Assembly: GCA_031283025.1 (NCBI GenBank)
Contig: JAITCP010000013.1
Coordinates: forward strand, 1-29,300
Source of the DNA: Spirochaetaceae bacterium
Lineage (GTDB): Bacteria; Spirochaetota; Spirochaetia; Treponematales; Breznakiellaceae
DNA length: 29,300 bases
Direction: 5' to 3'
Shown: one piece after another, positions 1-7,186 of the stretch
Layout of the letters: each line of letters opens with the position of its first letter
Position numbering within the stretch: the first letter of the stretch is position 1
Program-made: the position numbers and the translations under genes
Notes under the pieces: generated by a model
Database searches by the model: none
What the model saw: the letters and a program-made list of their open reading frames with translations, nothing else
Told to the model about the DNA's origin: nothing

Positions 1-3
1 GTA

Positions 4-117
4 GGAAGCGCACATAGAATAAAAGCGGAGGTGGGTGCCCCGGTGTAACATCACTTACAGCATGGAAGGGGTGTTACACCGGGGCAGGCCCCACCATTTA
101 TATTGCTGTGCGCTTCC
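4..117. repeat. Long imperfect palindrome (possible mobile hairpin element)
   Basis: Two arms pair across a spacer of about 21 bases. The inner arms 36-50 and 72-86 are perfect complements over 15 bases (TGCCCCGGTGTAACA). The outer ends 4-14 and 107-117 are perfect over 11 bases (GGAAGCGCACA), and 30-35 pairs with 90-95. The stretch between is AT-rich and matches less well. No convincing coding sequence overlaps it. The size and symmetry suggest a non-autonomous hairpin element or a large RNA stem-loop upstream of exbB. Confidence 0.7.
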
Positions 118-124
118 CCCAGTG

Positions 125-156
125 ATCAGAAACACCCGGCCATTGGTGAAGCAGGG
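125..156 (+). repeat. Short dispersed repeat, copy 1
   Basis: The 16-base word ATCAGAAACACCCGGC occurs here (125-140) and again at 16241-16256, just after the rpe stop codon. Both are followed by a similar degenerate stretch (ATTGGTGAAGCAGG here, AATCGGTGCAGCGG there). It lies between the long palindrome and exbB. Function is unknown; it is probably part of a dispersed intergenic repeat family. Confidence 0.5.
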
Positions 157-202
157 TAAAAGGCCGGAGCATTTGTTCGATAGCGGGTATATTTGCGGGC
201 AC

Positions 203-231
203 TTGATCTTTGCAAAGAATTGCGCTATTAC
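203..231 (+). promoter_or_regulatory. Predicted sigma-70-type promoter for exbB cluster
   Basis: TTGATC at 203-208 and TATTAC at 226-231 are separated by 17 bases, each matching 4 of 6 consensus positions. The -10 box ends 9 bases before the exbB ATG, and no Shine-Dalgarno lies between. If correct, the transcript would be essentially leaderless. Confidence 0.4.
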
Positions 232-240
232 AAAGTATCT

Positions 241-894
241 ATGGAAGAAAATACAGCATTTTCCTTGTTGGCGCTGTTTAAGCTGGGGGGAATATTTATG
301 TGGCCCCTTCTGGTCTTTTCTGTAGCCGCCACGGCGATCACGCTAGACCGGGTTAGCTACCTTGTCCGCCACCGCCTGCGGATTGACGTTTTAGCCTCCC
401 GTGTACGGGACTGCATACGCCAGGGAGACATAAAAAAAGCCGCCGTGTTTCTGGAACCGCTGATAAAAGGGAGCATGGCCGCCAGGGTTCTTTTGGCGCT
501 GGTAAATCATGCGGACTTAAACGAAGACAGGCTGGAAAAAGCGGTGGAAATAGAAGCATTAGGCTGCATCCATTCACTGGAATCGGGGTTTAACTTCCTC
601 ACCGCCATCGGTTCCCTCGCGCCCCTGACGGGCTTTTTGGGAACCGTCTCCGGAATGATCGGCGCTTTCCGTTCCATTGCGGAAGCGACGGAAGTCAACG
701 CGCAGATTGTCGCCAATGGCATTTATGAAGCGCTTATAACCACGGTTTTTGGGCTTATTATCGCTATCATCGCCATGAGCGCCCACTATATACTTTCCAG
801 TTTTGTGGATCGATTTGCGGTAAGAACAGAACAAGCCTGTTCGGATCTGATCACCGCAATGGCAAGCGCCGCGGTTAAGCCAAATGCTGATTAG
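241..894 (+). CDS. exbB: ExbB/TolQ-type proton channel subunit
   Basis: Inner-membrane subunit of the ExbB-ExbD (TolQ-TolR) complex, which uses the proton gradient to drive TonB-like proteins. The 217-residue product has the family layout: a short N-terminal segment rich in Leu and Gly, TM1 near residues 18-36, a long cytoplasmic loop, and two closing TM helices containing the hallmark APLTGFLGTVSGMIGAF. I chose the ATG at 241 because the resulting N-terminus matches the family pattern; an upstream TTG at 193 and a downstream ATG at 298 (preceded by a G-run) are alternatives. The 3' end overlaps the first exbD by 11 bases, so the two are translationally coupled. ExbB and TolQ cannot be separated by sequence alone, but the TonB-like fourth gene favours Exb. 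The family assignment is very secure. Confidence 0.9.
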   Translation: MEENTAFSLLALFKLGGIFMWPLLVFSVAATAITLDRVSYLVRHRLRIDVLASRVRDCIRQGDIKKAAVFLEPLIKGSMAARVLLALVNHADLNEDRLEKAVEIEALGCIHSLESGFNFLTAIGSLAPLTGFLGTVSGMIGAFRSIAEATEVNAQIVANGIYEALITTVFGLIIAIIAMSAHYILSSFVDRFAVRTEQACSDLITAMASAAVKPNAD

Positions 895-1297
895 ACGCAA
901 AACCCGTTCCGGCATAGAGAATTCCAGCGCCCTTTCAGATATGGCCTTCCTCCTGATCATTTATTTTATAGTCATTGCCGGTTTCAACGTCAATCAGGGT
1001 TTTTTAATGAACCTGCCCAAAAAGGATTCTGTAAGGGCCGTCCCCTATGGCGAACTTCTCCGCTTTAGCATTAACCGGGACGGTTCGCTTTCTTTCCTGG
1101 GGAATGTTCTTACTTATAAAGAAGCGTCCGCGGAAATCCGCAGCGCCCTTGCACAGCGGCCCAATACGGCGGTGGTTCTTGACGTGGATCAAAACGCCCC
1201 CTGGCAAAGTGTAGTGGCCTTTGTAGAGCTGGCCCAGGAAAACGCCGTGGAGTCCTTTTCCTTTTCCATGAGAAAACCGGAAGGAGCCTCTCCATGA
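884..1297 (+). CDS. exbD: ExbD/TolR family biopolymer transport protein (first copy)
   Basis: Single-pass inner-membrane partner of ExbB. The 137-residue protein starts with a short basic cytoplasmic tail and a TM helix (about 20-37) led by the family motif LSDMAF; Asp19 corresponds to the essential proton-carrying Asp of ExbD. The rest is a periplasmic domain of about 95 residues. The start overlaps the exbB end by 11 bases and its stop overlaps the next exbD in an ATGA. It is the more divergent of the two ExbD proteins here. Having two ExbDs in tandem is common in Bacteroidetes and spirochaete clusters and suggests a heteromeric ExbD pair. Confidence 0.88.
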   Translation: MLIRRKTRSGIENSSALSDMAFLLIIYFIVIAGFNVNQGFLMNLPKKDSVRAVPYGELLRFSINRDGSLSFLGNVLTYKEASAEIRSALAQRPNTAVVLDVDQNAPWQSVVAFVELAQENAVESFSFSMRKPEGASP

Positions 1298-1692
1298 AAC
1301 TTTTAAGGGGGCGGAAAACTTTTACCGTGCCGATGAATGCCATGAGCGACGTGGCCTTCCTCCTCCTGATTTTTATAATGCTCGTATCCCTTATCAACTA
1401 CCGCCGGGAAGTAAAAATTGAGTATCCCGAAGCAGAAAGGGCAAAACGTACCAGTGCGGAAAAGAACCTTGAAATTTGGATAGACCGGCATGGGGGCCTT
1501 TATCTGGAAGGGCTTCCCGCAGATTTAGAGACGATTGAGACCGCCCTGGGAAATACCTATCGCAGCGCGCCGGATACAAGGGTGCATATCATCGCGGATA
1601 AAAATACACCCTACATCCATGTAAACAGCGTGCTGGAAATTTTACAGCTCCTCCAATACCGGGTGCTCAGTTTGGTGGTTCGCGGTGATTAG
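1294..1692 (+). CDS. exbD: ExbD/TolR family biopolymer transport protein (second copy)
   Basis: Second ExbD-like subunit, 132 residues. It has a basic N-terminus, the motif MSDVAF with the conserved membrane Asp (Asp19), one TM helix (about 20-36), and a periplasmic domain containing the pattern ADLETIETAL...RVHIIADKNTPY typical of ExbD (position-specific Asp-Lys before the final helix). The start codon sits in an ATGA overlap with the first exbD, and its last codons overlap the tonB GTG start by 8 bases. Four genes in one overlapping string imply a fixed stoichiometric complex. The family call is very secure; which of the two copies faces TonB is not visible. Confidence 0.9.
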   Translation: MKLLRGRKTFTVPMNAMSDVAFLLLIFIMLVSLINYRREVKIEYPEAERAKRTSAEKNLEIWIDRHGGLYLEGLPADLETIETALGNTYRSAPDTRVHIIADKNTPYIHVNSVLEILQLLQYRVLSLVVRGD

Positions 1693-2338
1693 CAAATCAG
1701 GCTTAAAGAATTACGTTATCGCCGTCAGTAATAGCGCCGCCGCCGGCATGGCAAGGCGTTCCGCATCCATACTTATTGCGGTTTTGGCCCATGTACTCCT
1801 CCTCTTCTTTGCCGTCTTTACCATCAAGACGGTGGTAAATCCCCCCAGTGAAAGCGCCGGTATAATCAGGCTGGCGGACATTCGGGAAGAAGCTCCCCCC
1901 AAACCCCAGCCTGTTTCTGTTCCTGCCGCCGTCTCGGAACCTATTGCGGCAATTGTGGTGGAAACCGAAGATGCGGTATCGGCATCGGCATCAGTATCCG
2001 GTGAAACCTTTTCCGAAGAAGAAGATGCAATCGATTTTCTTCCCATGCATCTGGTTTCCCAATTACCCCGTTTTTCGGAGGACGAGATAAAAAGAAAGGT
2101 GATCTACCCCCCCATAGCCCAAAGATCGGAATTGGAAGGAACGGTATACCTGGAAATTTTTGTGGACAGTTCCGGAGCGGTTAAGAGCGTTACGATACTA
2201 AAGGAAGATCCCCCTGACCGGGGTTTTGGTGAAGCGGCGGCAAAAGCATTCCAGGGCCTAAAGGGAAGTCCCGCCCTGGCCAATGGAAAGGAAGTGGCCG
2301 TCCGTTACCGTTATCCGGTACGGTTTGCCCTGCGGTAA
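1685..2338 (+). CDS. tonB: TonB family protein, C-terminal domain
   Basis: Periplasm-spanning energy transducer that would couple ExbB/ExbD to outer-membrane receptors. The 217 residues comprise a cytoplasmic tail, an uncleaved TM anchor (about 26-48), a linker with a short Pro-rich piece (APPKPQPVSVP) and an acidic stretch, and a TonB C-terminal domain from about residue 135 (VIYPPIAQ...GTVYLEIFVDSSG...RYPVRF), including the conserved Tyr-Pro. The linker is short compared with enteric TonB, so periplasmic reach may be limited. The start is a GTG overlapping the upstream stop region. No TonB-dependent receptor is encoded in the window. Confidence 0.87.
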   Translation: MISKSGLKNYVIAVSNSAAAGMARRSASILIAVLAHVLLLFFAVFTIKTVVNPPSESAGIIRLADIREEAPPKPQPVSVPAAVSEPIAAIVVETEDAVSASASVSGETFSEEEDAIDFLPMHLVSQLPRFSEDEIKRKVIYPPIAQRSELEGTVYLEIFVDSSGAVKSVTILKEDPPDRGFGEAAAKAFQGLKGSPALANGKEVAVRYRYPVRFALR

Positions 2339-2351
2339 TGCAGGGGACTTG

Positions 2352-2380
2352 TTGCAATATTCCCGTTCATATGTTATTTT
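2352..2380 (+). promoter_or_regulatory. Possible promoter upstream of small membrane protein gene
   Basis: TTGCAA (2352-2357) and TATTTT (2375-2380) with a 17-base spacer, ending 10 bases before the ATG at 2391. The surroundings are AT-rich and both boxes are only partial matches, so this is tentative. Confidence 0.25.
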
Positions 2381-2390
2381 TTATTACAAG

Positions 2391-2792
2391 ATGTTGCCGA
2401 TTTATTTTTTTTCAATAGCGGTTAATGCCCTCTCCGGATATATTCTTGCCTTTGGAAAAGAAGAAGCGGAAGGCGGGAATATTTCATTTAACCTCAATGG
2501 TGAAACTACCCGGCTTTTTATTGGCGCGCTTTCCATTATAATTGGCTTACTTAAACTTCTTTCCCCGGTAGAAGGTAATACCCCGGTGGCAGGGGACCTG
2601 ATTCCCGCTTTGGCGGGTATAAGCGGGGGATTTATCCTTGTCTTTGAATTCTACCGGCACCGGACTACCTTGGATACTTCCGGAGTGGAACGAATCGTTG
2701 AATTTATCGCAAAAAACAGGAAAATCGCCGGTTTTTTCTGCATGGCAGCCGCCGTTTTACACTTATTCTTTTTTAAGCTTTTGTTTTTATGA
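2391..2792 (+). CDS. Small four-helix membrane protein, function unknown
   Basis: I do not recognise a named family. The 133-residue product is predicted to cross the membrane four times (about residues 3-21, 42-58, 70-88 and 111-132). A charged loop (KEEAEGG) follows helix 1, and a basic stretch (YRHRTTLDTSGVERIVEFIAKNRK) precedes helix 4. The ATG at 2391 is preferred over an upstream start inside tonB because it places helix 1 directly at the N-terminus. There is no Shine-Dalgarno. It lies 53 bases after tonB on the same strand and 19 bases before the Nudix gene, so it may belong to the same transcript, but nothing links it functionally to TonB. Confidence 0.65.
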   Translation: MLPIYFFSIAVNALSGYILAFGKEEAEGGNISFNLNGETTRLFIGALSIIIGLLKLLSPVEGNTPVAGDLIPALAGISGGFILVFEFYRHRTTLDTSGVERIVEFIAKNRKIAGFFCMAAAVLHLFFFKLLFL

Positions 2793-2811
2793 AAGATTGC
2801 AGCAAGCGAGT

Positions 2812-3267
2812 ATGAAGGAAAGAATTTCTGTTGCGGGAGTAGCGGTACGAACCTTTCCTCAGGAACCCCGGCGGCAAAAATTCTTTGTGGCCCGCCGCCT
2901 TTCCGGCGGAAGCCTGGGGGGCAAGTGGGAATTCCCCGGCGGAAAAGTTGAAAGCGGCGAAACTGACCAGGAAGCCCTTATCCGGGAATTTCAGGAAGAA
3001 CTGGCCGTACCGGTGGAAGTGGGATCATTCATCGGAGAAACAGAATTTATTCACGGGGACACCCTGTTCACCCTCCGTTTTTACCGGATTACCCTGCTTT
3101 CAGATGATTATACCCTCACCGCCCACAGCGAATGGCGCTGGGTTTCCATGGATGAAATGATACAACTTGATTTTGCCGAGTCGGACAGAAAACTTTTTCC
3201 GGCGATTATAAAAAAAAGGGAATCTCTAAAAACTTCAGTTTTTAGAGATTTACCGCTGAAAAATTAA
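2812..3267 (+). CDS. Nudix hydrolase, MutT-like (8-oxo-dGTP diphosphatase type)
   Basis: Hydrolyses nucleoside diphosphate derivatives; the MutT branch sanitises oxidised dGTP. The 151-residue protein carries a clear Nudix box around residues 44-66: GGKVESGE, seven residues, then REFQEEL, with the usual Gly near the end replaced by Ala. The N-terminal VAGVAVR and the FVARRL...GGKWEFPGG segment match MutT. The ATG at 2812 fits the usual MutT start (MKERISVAGVAV). The last 16 codons (from Arg136) are read through a dispersed hairpin repeat (3218-3263), so the native C-terminus has probably been replaced. The stop overlaps the convergent omptin stop by 4 bases. Substrate is not provable from sequence. 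Confidence 0.85.
   Translation: MKERISVAGVAVRTFPQEPRRQKFFVARRLSGGSLGGKWEFPGGKVESGETDQEALIREFQEELAVPVEVGSFIGETEFIHGDTLFTLRFYRITLLSDDYTLTAHSEWRWVSMDEMIQLDFAESDRKLFPAIIKKRESLKTSVFRDLPLKN
3218..3263. repeat. Solo half copy of the 119-bp double-hairpin element
   Basis: Identical over 46 bases to the left end of the element at 8859-8977. It contains the 30-base hairpin AATCTCTAAAAACT / AGTTTTTAGAGATT at 3221-3250, followed by TTACCGCTGAAAAA. The distal hairpin and the spacer are absent. It is in-frame within the 3' end of the Nudix gene and lies between two convergent genes, so it may also work as a bidirectional terminator. Confidence 0.85.
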
Positions 3268-4184
3268 AAAACGAATTTTAGGTAAATAGAGCTTTCAAAA
3301 AGCCGCAAACCTGCTCCTGCGGTATTAAGGTAATAGTTTGAATAATTTTCAACCGTGTTTCCCCTGGTTCCTGTAATGAACCGGTATGAACAGGCAAAAC
3401 CGCCTTCCAGATGCGGGCTTAATGTATAGGACAAATCCAGCGCCGGCTCTATGGCAAATGTACCGATCATATAATCGTTATAGCGTGTTGATGTGAGGAG
3501 ATGATCGTCTTCACCGGTACAAAAAATGAACGGAGTGACTTTTACGGCTCCCTTTATGGTCAAGCGATCCAGTATAAAACCTGCACAAATGCCGGGGCTA
3601 AAAAGAAACCAGTGCTGGGTATACCGGATAACCTGGCCGGAGAAAGGTATGATTTCCCAATTGTCTTCCGCATAGCTTCTATAGCCGTTCCATCCTTCCA
3701 TTTTGAAATAAGAATAGTCCAGAGAACTAAAGACCCGGAGGAAAAACCGGTCTGTAACGGAAAAAGAATAACCCGCATCCACGGTAAGCAGGACTGCAGC
3801 ATTAAGCCTGTTGGTATGGCTTGAAAAATTGGTAAATGTTCCCGGAATTAACCAGTCACGGTCTTCCATGGTTCCGGTTACCGCCGGTAAACCAGCCTTT
3901 AGATTAAGGCTTGTAAAAAATCCCCGGTATTTACCGCTTGAATGTATCGGTTCCAGTGAAAGTCCCAGCCCCATAAAGAGGAGCGGTTTAAGCTCCCATT
4001 GCAGTTCGCTTAAGTATTCACCGCCCCGGCTGTCCCGGTATACAATTTCATAGGAAGTGCCGTAGTAAAACCCCGTATAAACAGTACCGGAAAAAGCATA
4101 AGGTTTGCCATAGACAGTGGTTTCACCGTAAGCGGCAGAAATCATAATACTGACGAAACAAAAAAAACCGACTATACTTTTCAC
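3264..4184 (-). CDS. Omptin family outer-membrane aspartyl protease
   Basis: Omptins (OmpT, Pla, IcsP) are ten-stranded outer-membrane barrels that cleave substrates at the cell surface. This 306-residue protein has a signal peptide (about 1-20, ending SAAYG), alternating aromatic barrel strands and a terminal Phe. Family marks are present in order: GGEYLSELQWEL early, MEDRDWL with Asp108 and Asp110 (matching OmpT Asp83/Asp85), and GEDDHL with Asp226 and His228 (matching the OmpT Asp210/His212 pair). All four catalytic residues are therefore retained. The length matches OmpT (about 317). The GTG start lies 3 bases from the divergent lipoprotein ATG. Omptins are best known from Gammaproteobacteria, so a copy in this background is noteworthy. 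Substrates are unknown. Confidence 0.82.
   Translation of the reverse strand: MKSIVGFFCFVSIMISAAYGETTVYGKPYAFSGTVYTGFYYGTSYEIVYRDSRGGEYLSELQWELKPLLFMGLGLSLEPIHSSGKYRGFFTSLNLKAGLPAVTGTMEDRDWLIPGTFTNFSSHTNRLNAAVLLTVDAGYSFSVTDRFFLRVFSSLDYSYFKMEGWNGYRSYAEDNWEIIPFSGQVIRYTQHWFLFSPGICAGFILDRLTIKGAVKVTPFIFCTGEDDHLLTSTRYNDYMIGTFAIEPALDLSYTLSPHLEGGFACSYRFITGTRGNTVENYSNYYLNTAGAGLRLFESSIYLKFVF
4150..4178 (+). promoter_or_regulatory. Predicted promoter for lipoprotein gene
   Basis: CTGACG (4150-4155), 17-base spacer, TATACT (4173-4178). The -10 box ends 9 bases before the ATG at 4188, with no Shine-Dalgarno between. The promoter lies within the signal-peptide codons of the divergent omptin gene. Confidence 0.4.
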
Positions 4185-4187
4185 TGT

Positions 4188-4568
4188 ATGATCTTAAGAT
4201 TTAGGAGGCTATGTCGTCAAGGCTGGGGCGCTGTTTTTGTCATAAGCGTTTTTTGCAGCGCCTGTTCCCCCAAGCTTGATATTACCCCTCCTACCGCGCC
4301 GCCCCTTTCCCGGACTGTTTTAGGATACGGGGTAATAAGCGTTTCCTATACCGGGGTAATGGATGAGCCCAGTAAAAGCAGCGTAACATTGGGCTATGTT
4401 CGGGAAAAAACAATCGTTACGGTGCTCGAACGGCGGATTATCCGGGAGGAGGATACTTTGGAGTACTGGATGCTCATAGAAGGAAACTACCGGGGCTGGC
4501 TTCCCGGGCAGGTACTGGATGTTTACGATAATTTGGAAAAAGCCCAAACCGCCGCCACTTCCCGGTAA
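4188..4568 (+). CDS. Putative lipoprotein with SH3-like domain
   Basis: Unknown protein of 126 residues. The N-terminus is basic (ILRFRRLCRQ) followed by a hydrophobic stretch and the lipobox-like FCSAC, with Cys26 as the likely lipidated residue; the relaxed lipobox is typical of spirochaetes. After a Pro-rich linker (TPPTAPPL), residues from about 50 to 115 resemble a bacterial SH3 fold: short beta segments, VTVLER and a closing YRGWLPGQVLDVY. Such domains often bind cell wall or proteins. It is transcribed divergently from the omptin with only 3 bases between start codons, suggesting co-regulation. The ATG is forced: there is no other in-frame start. Function is otherwise not visible. Confidence 0.7.
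   Translation: MILRFRRLCRQGWGAVFVISVFCSACSPKLDITPPTAPPLSRTVLGYGVISVSYTGVMDEPSKSSVTLGYVREKTIVTVLERRIIREEDTLEYWMLIEGNYRGWLPGQVLDVYDNLEKAQTAATSR
4191..4220 (-). promoter_or_regulatory. Predicted promoter for omptin gene
   Basis: Read on the minus strand: TTGACG (4215-4220), 18-base spacer, TAAGAT (4191-4196), ending 6 bases before the GTG start. It lies inside the first codons of the lipoprotein gene, so the two promoters interleave. The 10-base perfect palindrome ATCTTAAGAT (4191-4200) covers the -10 box and could be an operator. Confidence 0.4.
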
Positions 4569-4605
4569 GGTTTACGGAATTGCGTCATATTTTTTTCCAA
4601 TTTTC

Positions 4606-4675
4606 TCACGCAGAGAATGTGGGGGCGCAGAGAACACAGAGGTTATTTTTGAATTAACTTTGCGCCTTTGCGTGA
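4606..4675. terminator. Inverted repeat between convergent genes, likely bidirectional terminator
   Basis: TCACGCA (4606-4612) pairs with TGCGTGA (4669-4675), and GGCGCAG near 4624-4630 faces TTTGCGCC near 4659-4666. Runs of T precede it and a run of A follows, giving U-tracts on either strand. It separates the lipoprotein gene from the convergent rlmN. The wording resembles the common intergenic repeat based on ACGCAAAGGCGCAAAG seen in many bacteria. Confidence 0.5.
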
Positions 4676-4694
4676 AAAAATATTGAGAGGATTA

Positions 4695-5825
4695 TTAGCC
4701 GTTGCCGCCTGCTGCTCCCAACTGCCCGCAGGCGCCGGAAATTGACCGGCCCCGGCGGTAACGGCGGGTAACGGCAAAGCCCCGTTGTTCCAGCAAAGCC
4801 CGGAATGTTTCAATTTCCCTTTCTTCCGGTTCCCGCAGATTTTTCCCTTCAAACTGCAAGCCCTCCGCCGGATTCCATGGAATAAGGTTTATTATCGTAG
4901 AAAGTTGAGCGGCATAGGCGGCCAACGCGCTGGCTTCTTCTTCCCCTGTGTTGATGCCGCCCAGGAGAACTATCTCCAGGGTGATACGCCGCCCCTGTTT
5001 TTTTTGATAAACCTGCAGAGCTTCTTTTATCTGTGCCAGGGAATTCCCCTGTATTCCGGGCATCAGGCGGTTTCGTAATGCTTCACGGGCGCTGGTAAGC
5101 GAAAGGGCCAGTTCCGCTTCCGGGCCGTTTTCCGCCATATCCAGAATACCCCTGGTTATGCCGGAAGTGGAGACAGTAACTTTCCGTTTTGAACAATTCA
5201 ATCCGGATTTGCTGCAAAGTATGTCCAGGGCGGCACGCAACGCTTCAAGGTTAAGCAGGGGTTCGCCCATTCCCATAACGACAATATTGGAAATACGGCG
5301 GCCTTCTTTTTTCTTGGCTATGTCGGAAAGGTACAGGAACTGTTCGGTAATTTCCGCTGCTTCCAGATTGCGCAGAAAACCCAGAGAGCCGGTTTTGCAA
5401 AAAACGCAGCCGACAGGGCAGCCCGCCTGGGTGGAAAGGCAGGCGGTGAGGCGGCCATTATTATGCTGGCCGGGTTTTTCCGGACTGTGATCGGAATTAG
5501 ATTCACCGGGAGCGGCAAGCAGCACCGTTTCTATTGCGGCGCCGTCTTCAAGGCAAAGCCGGAGTTTTACCGTTCCGTCCCTGTCTTCCAGTTTTTCTGT
5601 TACCCGGCTTTTGCGGATCACAAACTGTTCCGCCAGTTGTTTTCTGAACTGCCGGGGAAGGTTGGTCATTTCATCAAAGGATTGGGCGCCCCGCGCTATC
5701 CATGAAAAAATCTGTTTTGCGCGGTAAGGTTTTTCATCTTTCAGGGCTTCTGCAAGGTTTGTGATGGTCATTCCGGAAAGGGCCGGTACGTTTATTCCTG
5801 TTATTTCTGAATTATCTGTGTCCAT
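4695..5825 (-). CDS. rlmN: 23S rRNA (adenine2503-C2)-methyltransferase RlmN
   Basis: Radical SAM enzyme that methylates C2 of A2503 in 23S rRNA and A37 in some tRNAs. The 376-residue protein has the CPVGCVFC cluster motif (Cys136, Cys140, Cys143), the partner Cys129 seven residues before it, and the resolving Cys366 in SGACGQL, so both methyl-transfer cysteines are present. MGMGEPLLN, VSTSG and LIPWNPAEGL are also family patterns. A roughly 15-residue polar insert (GESNSDHSPEKPGQHNNG) precedes the cysteine region. I start at the ATG at 5825; an upstream TTG (5858) would read through a repeat-like sequence, and the ATG at 5771 is a shorter option. It shows no Shine-Dalgarno. Orthology is very secure. 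Confidence 0.93.
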   Translation of the reverse strand: MDTDNSEITGINVPALSGMTITNLAEALKDEKPYRAKQIFSWIARGAQSFDEMTNLPRQFRKQLAEQFVIRKSRVTEKLEDRDGTVKLRLCLEDGAAIETVLLAAPGESNSDHSPEKPGQHNNGRLTACLSTQAGCPVGCVFCKTGSLGFLRNLEAAEITEQFLYLSDIAKKKEGRRISNIVVMGMGEPLLNLEALRAALDILCSKSGLNCSKRKVTVSTSGITRGILDMAENGPEAELALSLTSAREALRNRLMPGIQGNSLAQIKEALQVYQKKQGRRITLEIVLLGGINTGEEEASALAAYAAQLSTIINLIPWNPAEGLQFEGKNLREPEEREIETFRALLEQRGFAVTRRYRRGRSISGACGQLGAAGGNG

Positions 5826-5865
5826 CCGTCTACATCCGCGTAATTCGCGGTTAAACAAGCAATCA

Positions 5866-5984
5866 GGGAACCTCTGAAAACCGGTTGTTTTTAGAGGTTC
5901 CTTTGCGGTTTCTCGCCCTTTGGGCTGCGAAACGTGCGTTTTTAAGCGGTAAATCTCTAAAAACTGAAGTTTTTAGAGATTCCC
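5866..5984. repeat. 119-bp double-hairpin element (copy B)
   Basis: A 119-base unit bounded by GGGAA and TTCCC. The left hairpin spans 5867-5902, with arms GGAACCTCT / AGAGGTTCC and an AACCGGTT loop region. A conserved spacer follows (TTTGCGGTTTCTCGCCC onward). The right hairpin is at 5953-5982, AATCTCTAAAAACT / AGTTTTTAGAGATT. The reverse complement of 8859-8977 matches it throughout at the same length. It fills the gap between rlmN and the TPR gene. There is no coding capacity, so it would be a non-autonomous element. Confidence 0.85.
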
Positions 5985-6006
5985 ATCATTTAATTGTTAC
6001 AGCGTA

Positions 6007-7185
6007 TTAGTTCTGGTAACATTCAAGGAGTTCGGAAATTTTTGGATTTCTAAGCCCCTGCTTCTGGAATTCCCCCAGGGTTTCAATCGCCTGGTTTCTT
6101 GACCCCGTGCGGTACCAGCAGTCGGAAAGCTCCACATAAAACCGGTAATTCCGGGGGTCCTGCTGTATCAACCGGCGCAGGGACTCAATCGCTTCTTTGA
6201 ACCTGTTTTGGGCTTTGGCAACCATGGCAAGGCCCAAAACCGCATAGGTGTCAAATTCTATATTCAGAGCGCGGTGATAATATTCGCAGGCATTTTCGTG
6301 ATTTTCCAATGTACGGTATGCGTCTCCCGCTCTGGTAAGAATCACCTTGTTGCGGGGATCATGATCTAAAATCCGGTTCCAGTACACCAGGGAACGGTCC
6401 TTTTGATTCATGCCCCGGTAACAATCCGCCAGGCCAAAAAGCGCGTAAAAATTATCCGGTTCCCGGCTCAATGCCTGCTCAAAATATGAAACACCCTGGT
6501 CAAACGTCTTAAGTTTCCGGTAGCAATTTCCTATGGAAGTAAGAACCCGGATGTCCACATTCTTCTGGTTGATTTCCAGCATTTTTTTCCAGTAGAACAG
6601 GGCTTCGTGGTATTCCTTAAAGTCGTAGTGGAGGTGCCCCATGCCGATAATCGCATAAGGATTGGCCTCTTCTATTTCCAGCACCCGCAGGTATACATCT
6701 TTTGAATGTTTAAAATCCCGGACTTTTCTGTATGCGTCCGCCACCCTGGTCAGAACGGTAATATTCCGGTCATCGTGGAGCAGGTATTGTTCCCAAATTT
6801 CTATGGCTTTGTGATACTGGTTTAAGGTTTTGTAACAATCCGCAAGGCCAAAGAGGGCATAGTTGTTTCTTGGATGGTATTTAAGGCAGTGGTTATAGTA
6901 TTCAACCGCCTCCCGGCAGCTGCCCCGTTTTCGCGCGGTATCTCCCATGCCTACCAGAGCGTAATTATTACATCCGTCTATTGCCAGAATCCGCCTAAAA
7001 TACTCACCGGCTTCATTTACACGGTTTTCCCGTAAAAACTGGTAACCCCGTTTTGACCATTCAGAAATGGAAGAAACGGAATCTTCAACCGTCTCTTCCT
7101 GCCCGGCCGGGTATTGGGTTCTGTGCTCTTCCGCTTCCTGGAATGTAATTTCATCCAAAAAAGATAAAAAATCGTTATTCATCAT
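6007..7185 (-). CDS. Tetratricopeptide repeat protein
   Basis: A soluble scaffold of about nine TPR units covering residues 45-375 of 392, each about 34 residues. The repeats alternate between YALxGxxD and VLTRxADAYR types. A block starting YALFGLADCYK (residue 109) recurs 138 residues later as YALFGLADCYR (residue 247), and VLTRVADAYR recurs as ILTRAGDAYR, so a four-repeat block was duplicated. There is no signal peptide or TM helix, so it is cytoplasmic. The ATG at 7185 (a second ATG follows at 7182) begins 1 base after the stop of the upstream gene and sits downstream of GGGGATGA, implying translational coupling. TPR proteins mediate protein-protein contacts; the partner is unknown, though the small upstream protein is the obvious candidate. 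Confidence 0.85.
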   Translation of the reverse strand: MMNNDFLSFLDEITFQEAEEHRTQYPAGQEETVEDSVSSISEWSKRGYQFLRENRVNEAGEYFRRILAIDGCNNYALVGMGDTARKRGSCREAVEYYNHCLKYHPRNNYALFGLADCYKTLNQYHKAIEIWEQYLLHDDRNITVLTRVADAYRKVRDFKHSKDVYLRVLEIEEANPYAIIGMGHLHYDFKEYHEALFYWKKMLEINQKNVDIRVLTSIGNCYRKLKTFDQGVSYFEQALSREPDNFYALFGLADCYRGMNQKDRSLVYWNRILDHDPRNKVILTRAGDAYRTLENHENACEYYHRALNIEFDTYAVLGLAMVAKAQNRFKEAIESLRRLIQQDPRNYRFYVELSDCWYRTGSRNQAIETLGEFQKQGLRNPKISELLECYQN

Positions 7186-7186
7186 T

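Noticed and set aside
35..325. Open frame of about 96 codons across the left palindrome and exbB start
   Set aside because: It reads through the inverted repeat and overlaps exbB in another frame; no motif, no ribosome-binding site.
3501..4053. Plus-strand frames opposite the omptin gene
   Set aside because: Antisense shadows of a clear barrel protein with signal peptide and catalytic residues.
5866..5984. tRNA or structured regulatory RNA such as a riboswitch
   Set aside because: Two independent hairpins with repeat copies elsewhere; no cloverleaf, no conserved anticodon or CCA and no riboswitch core recognised.
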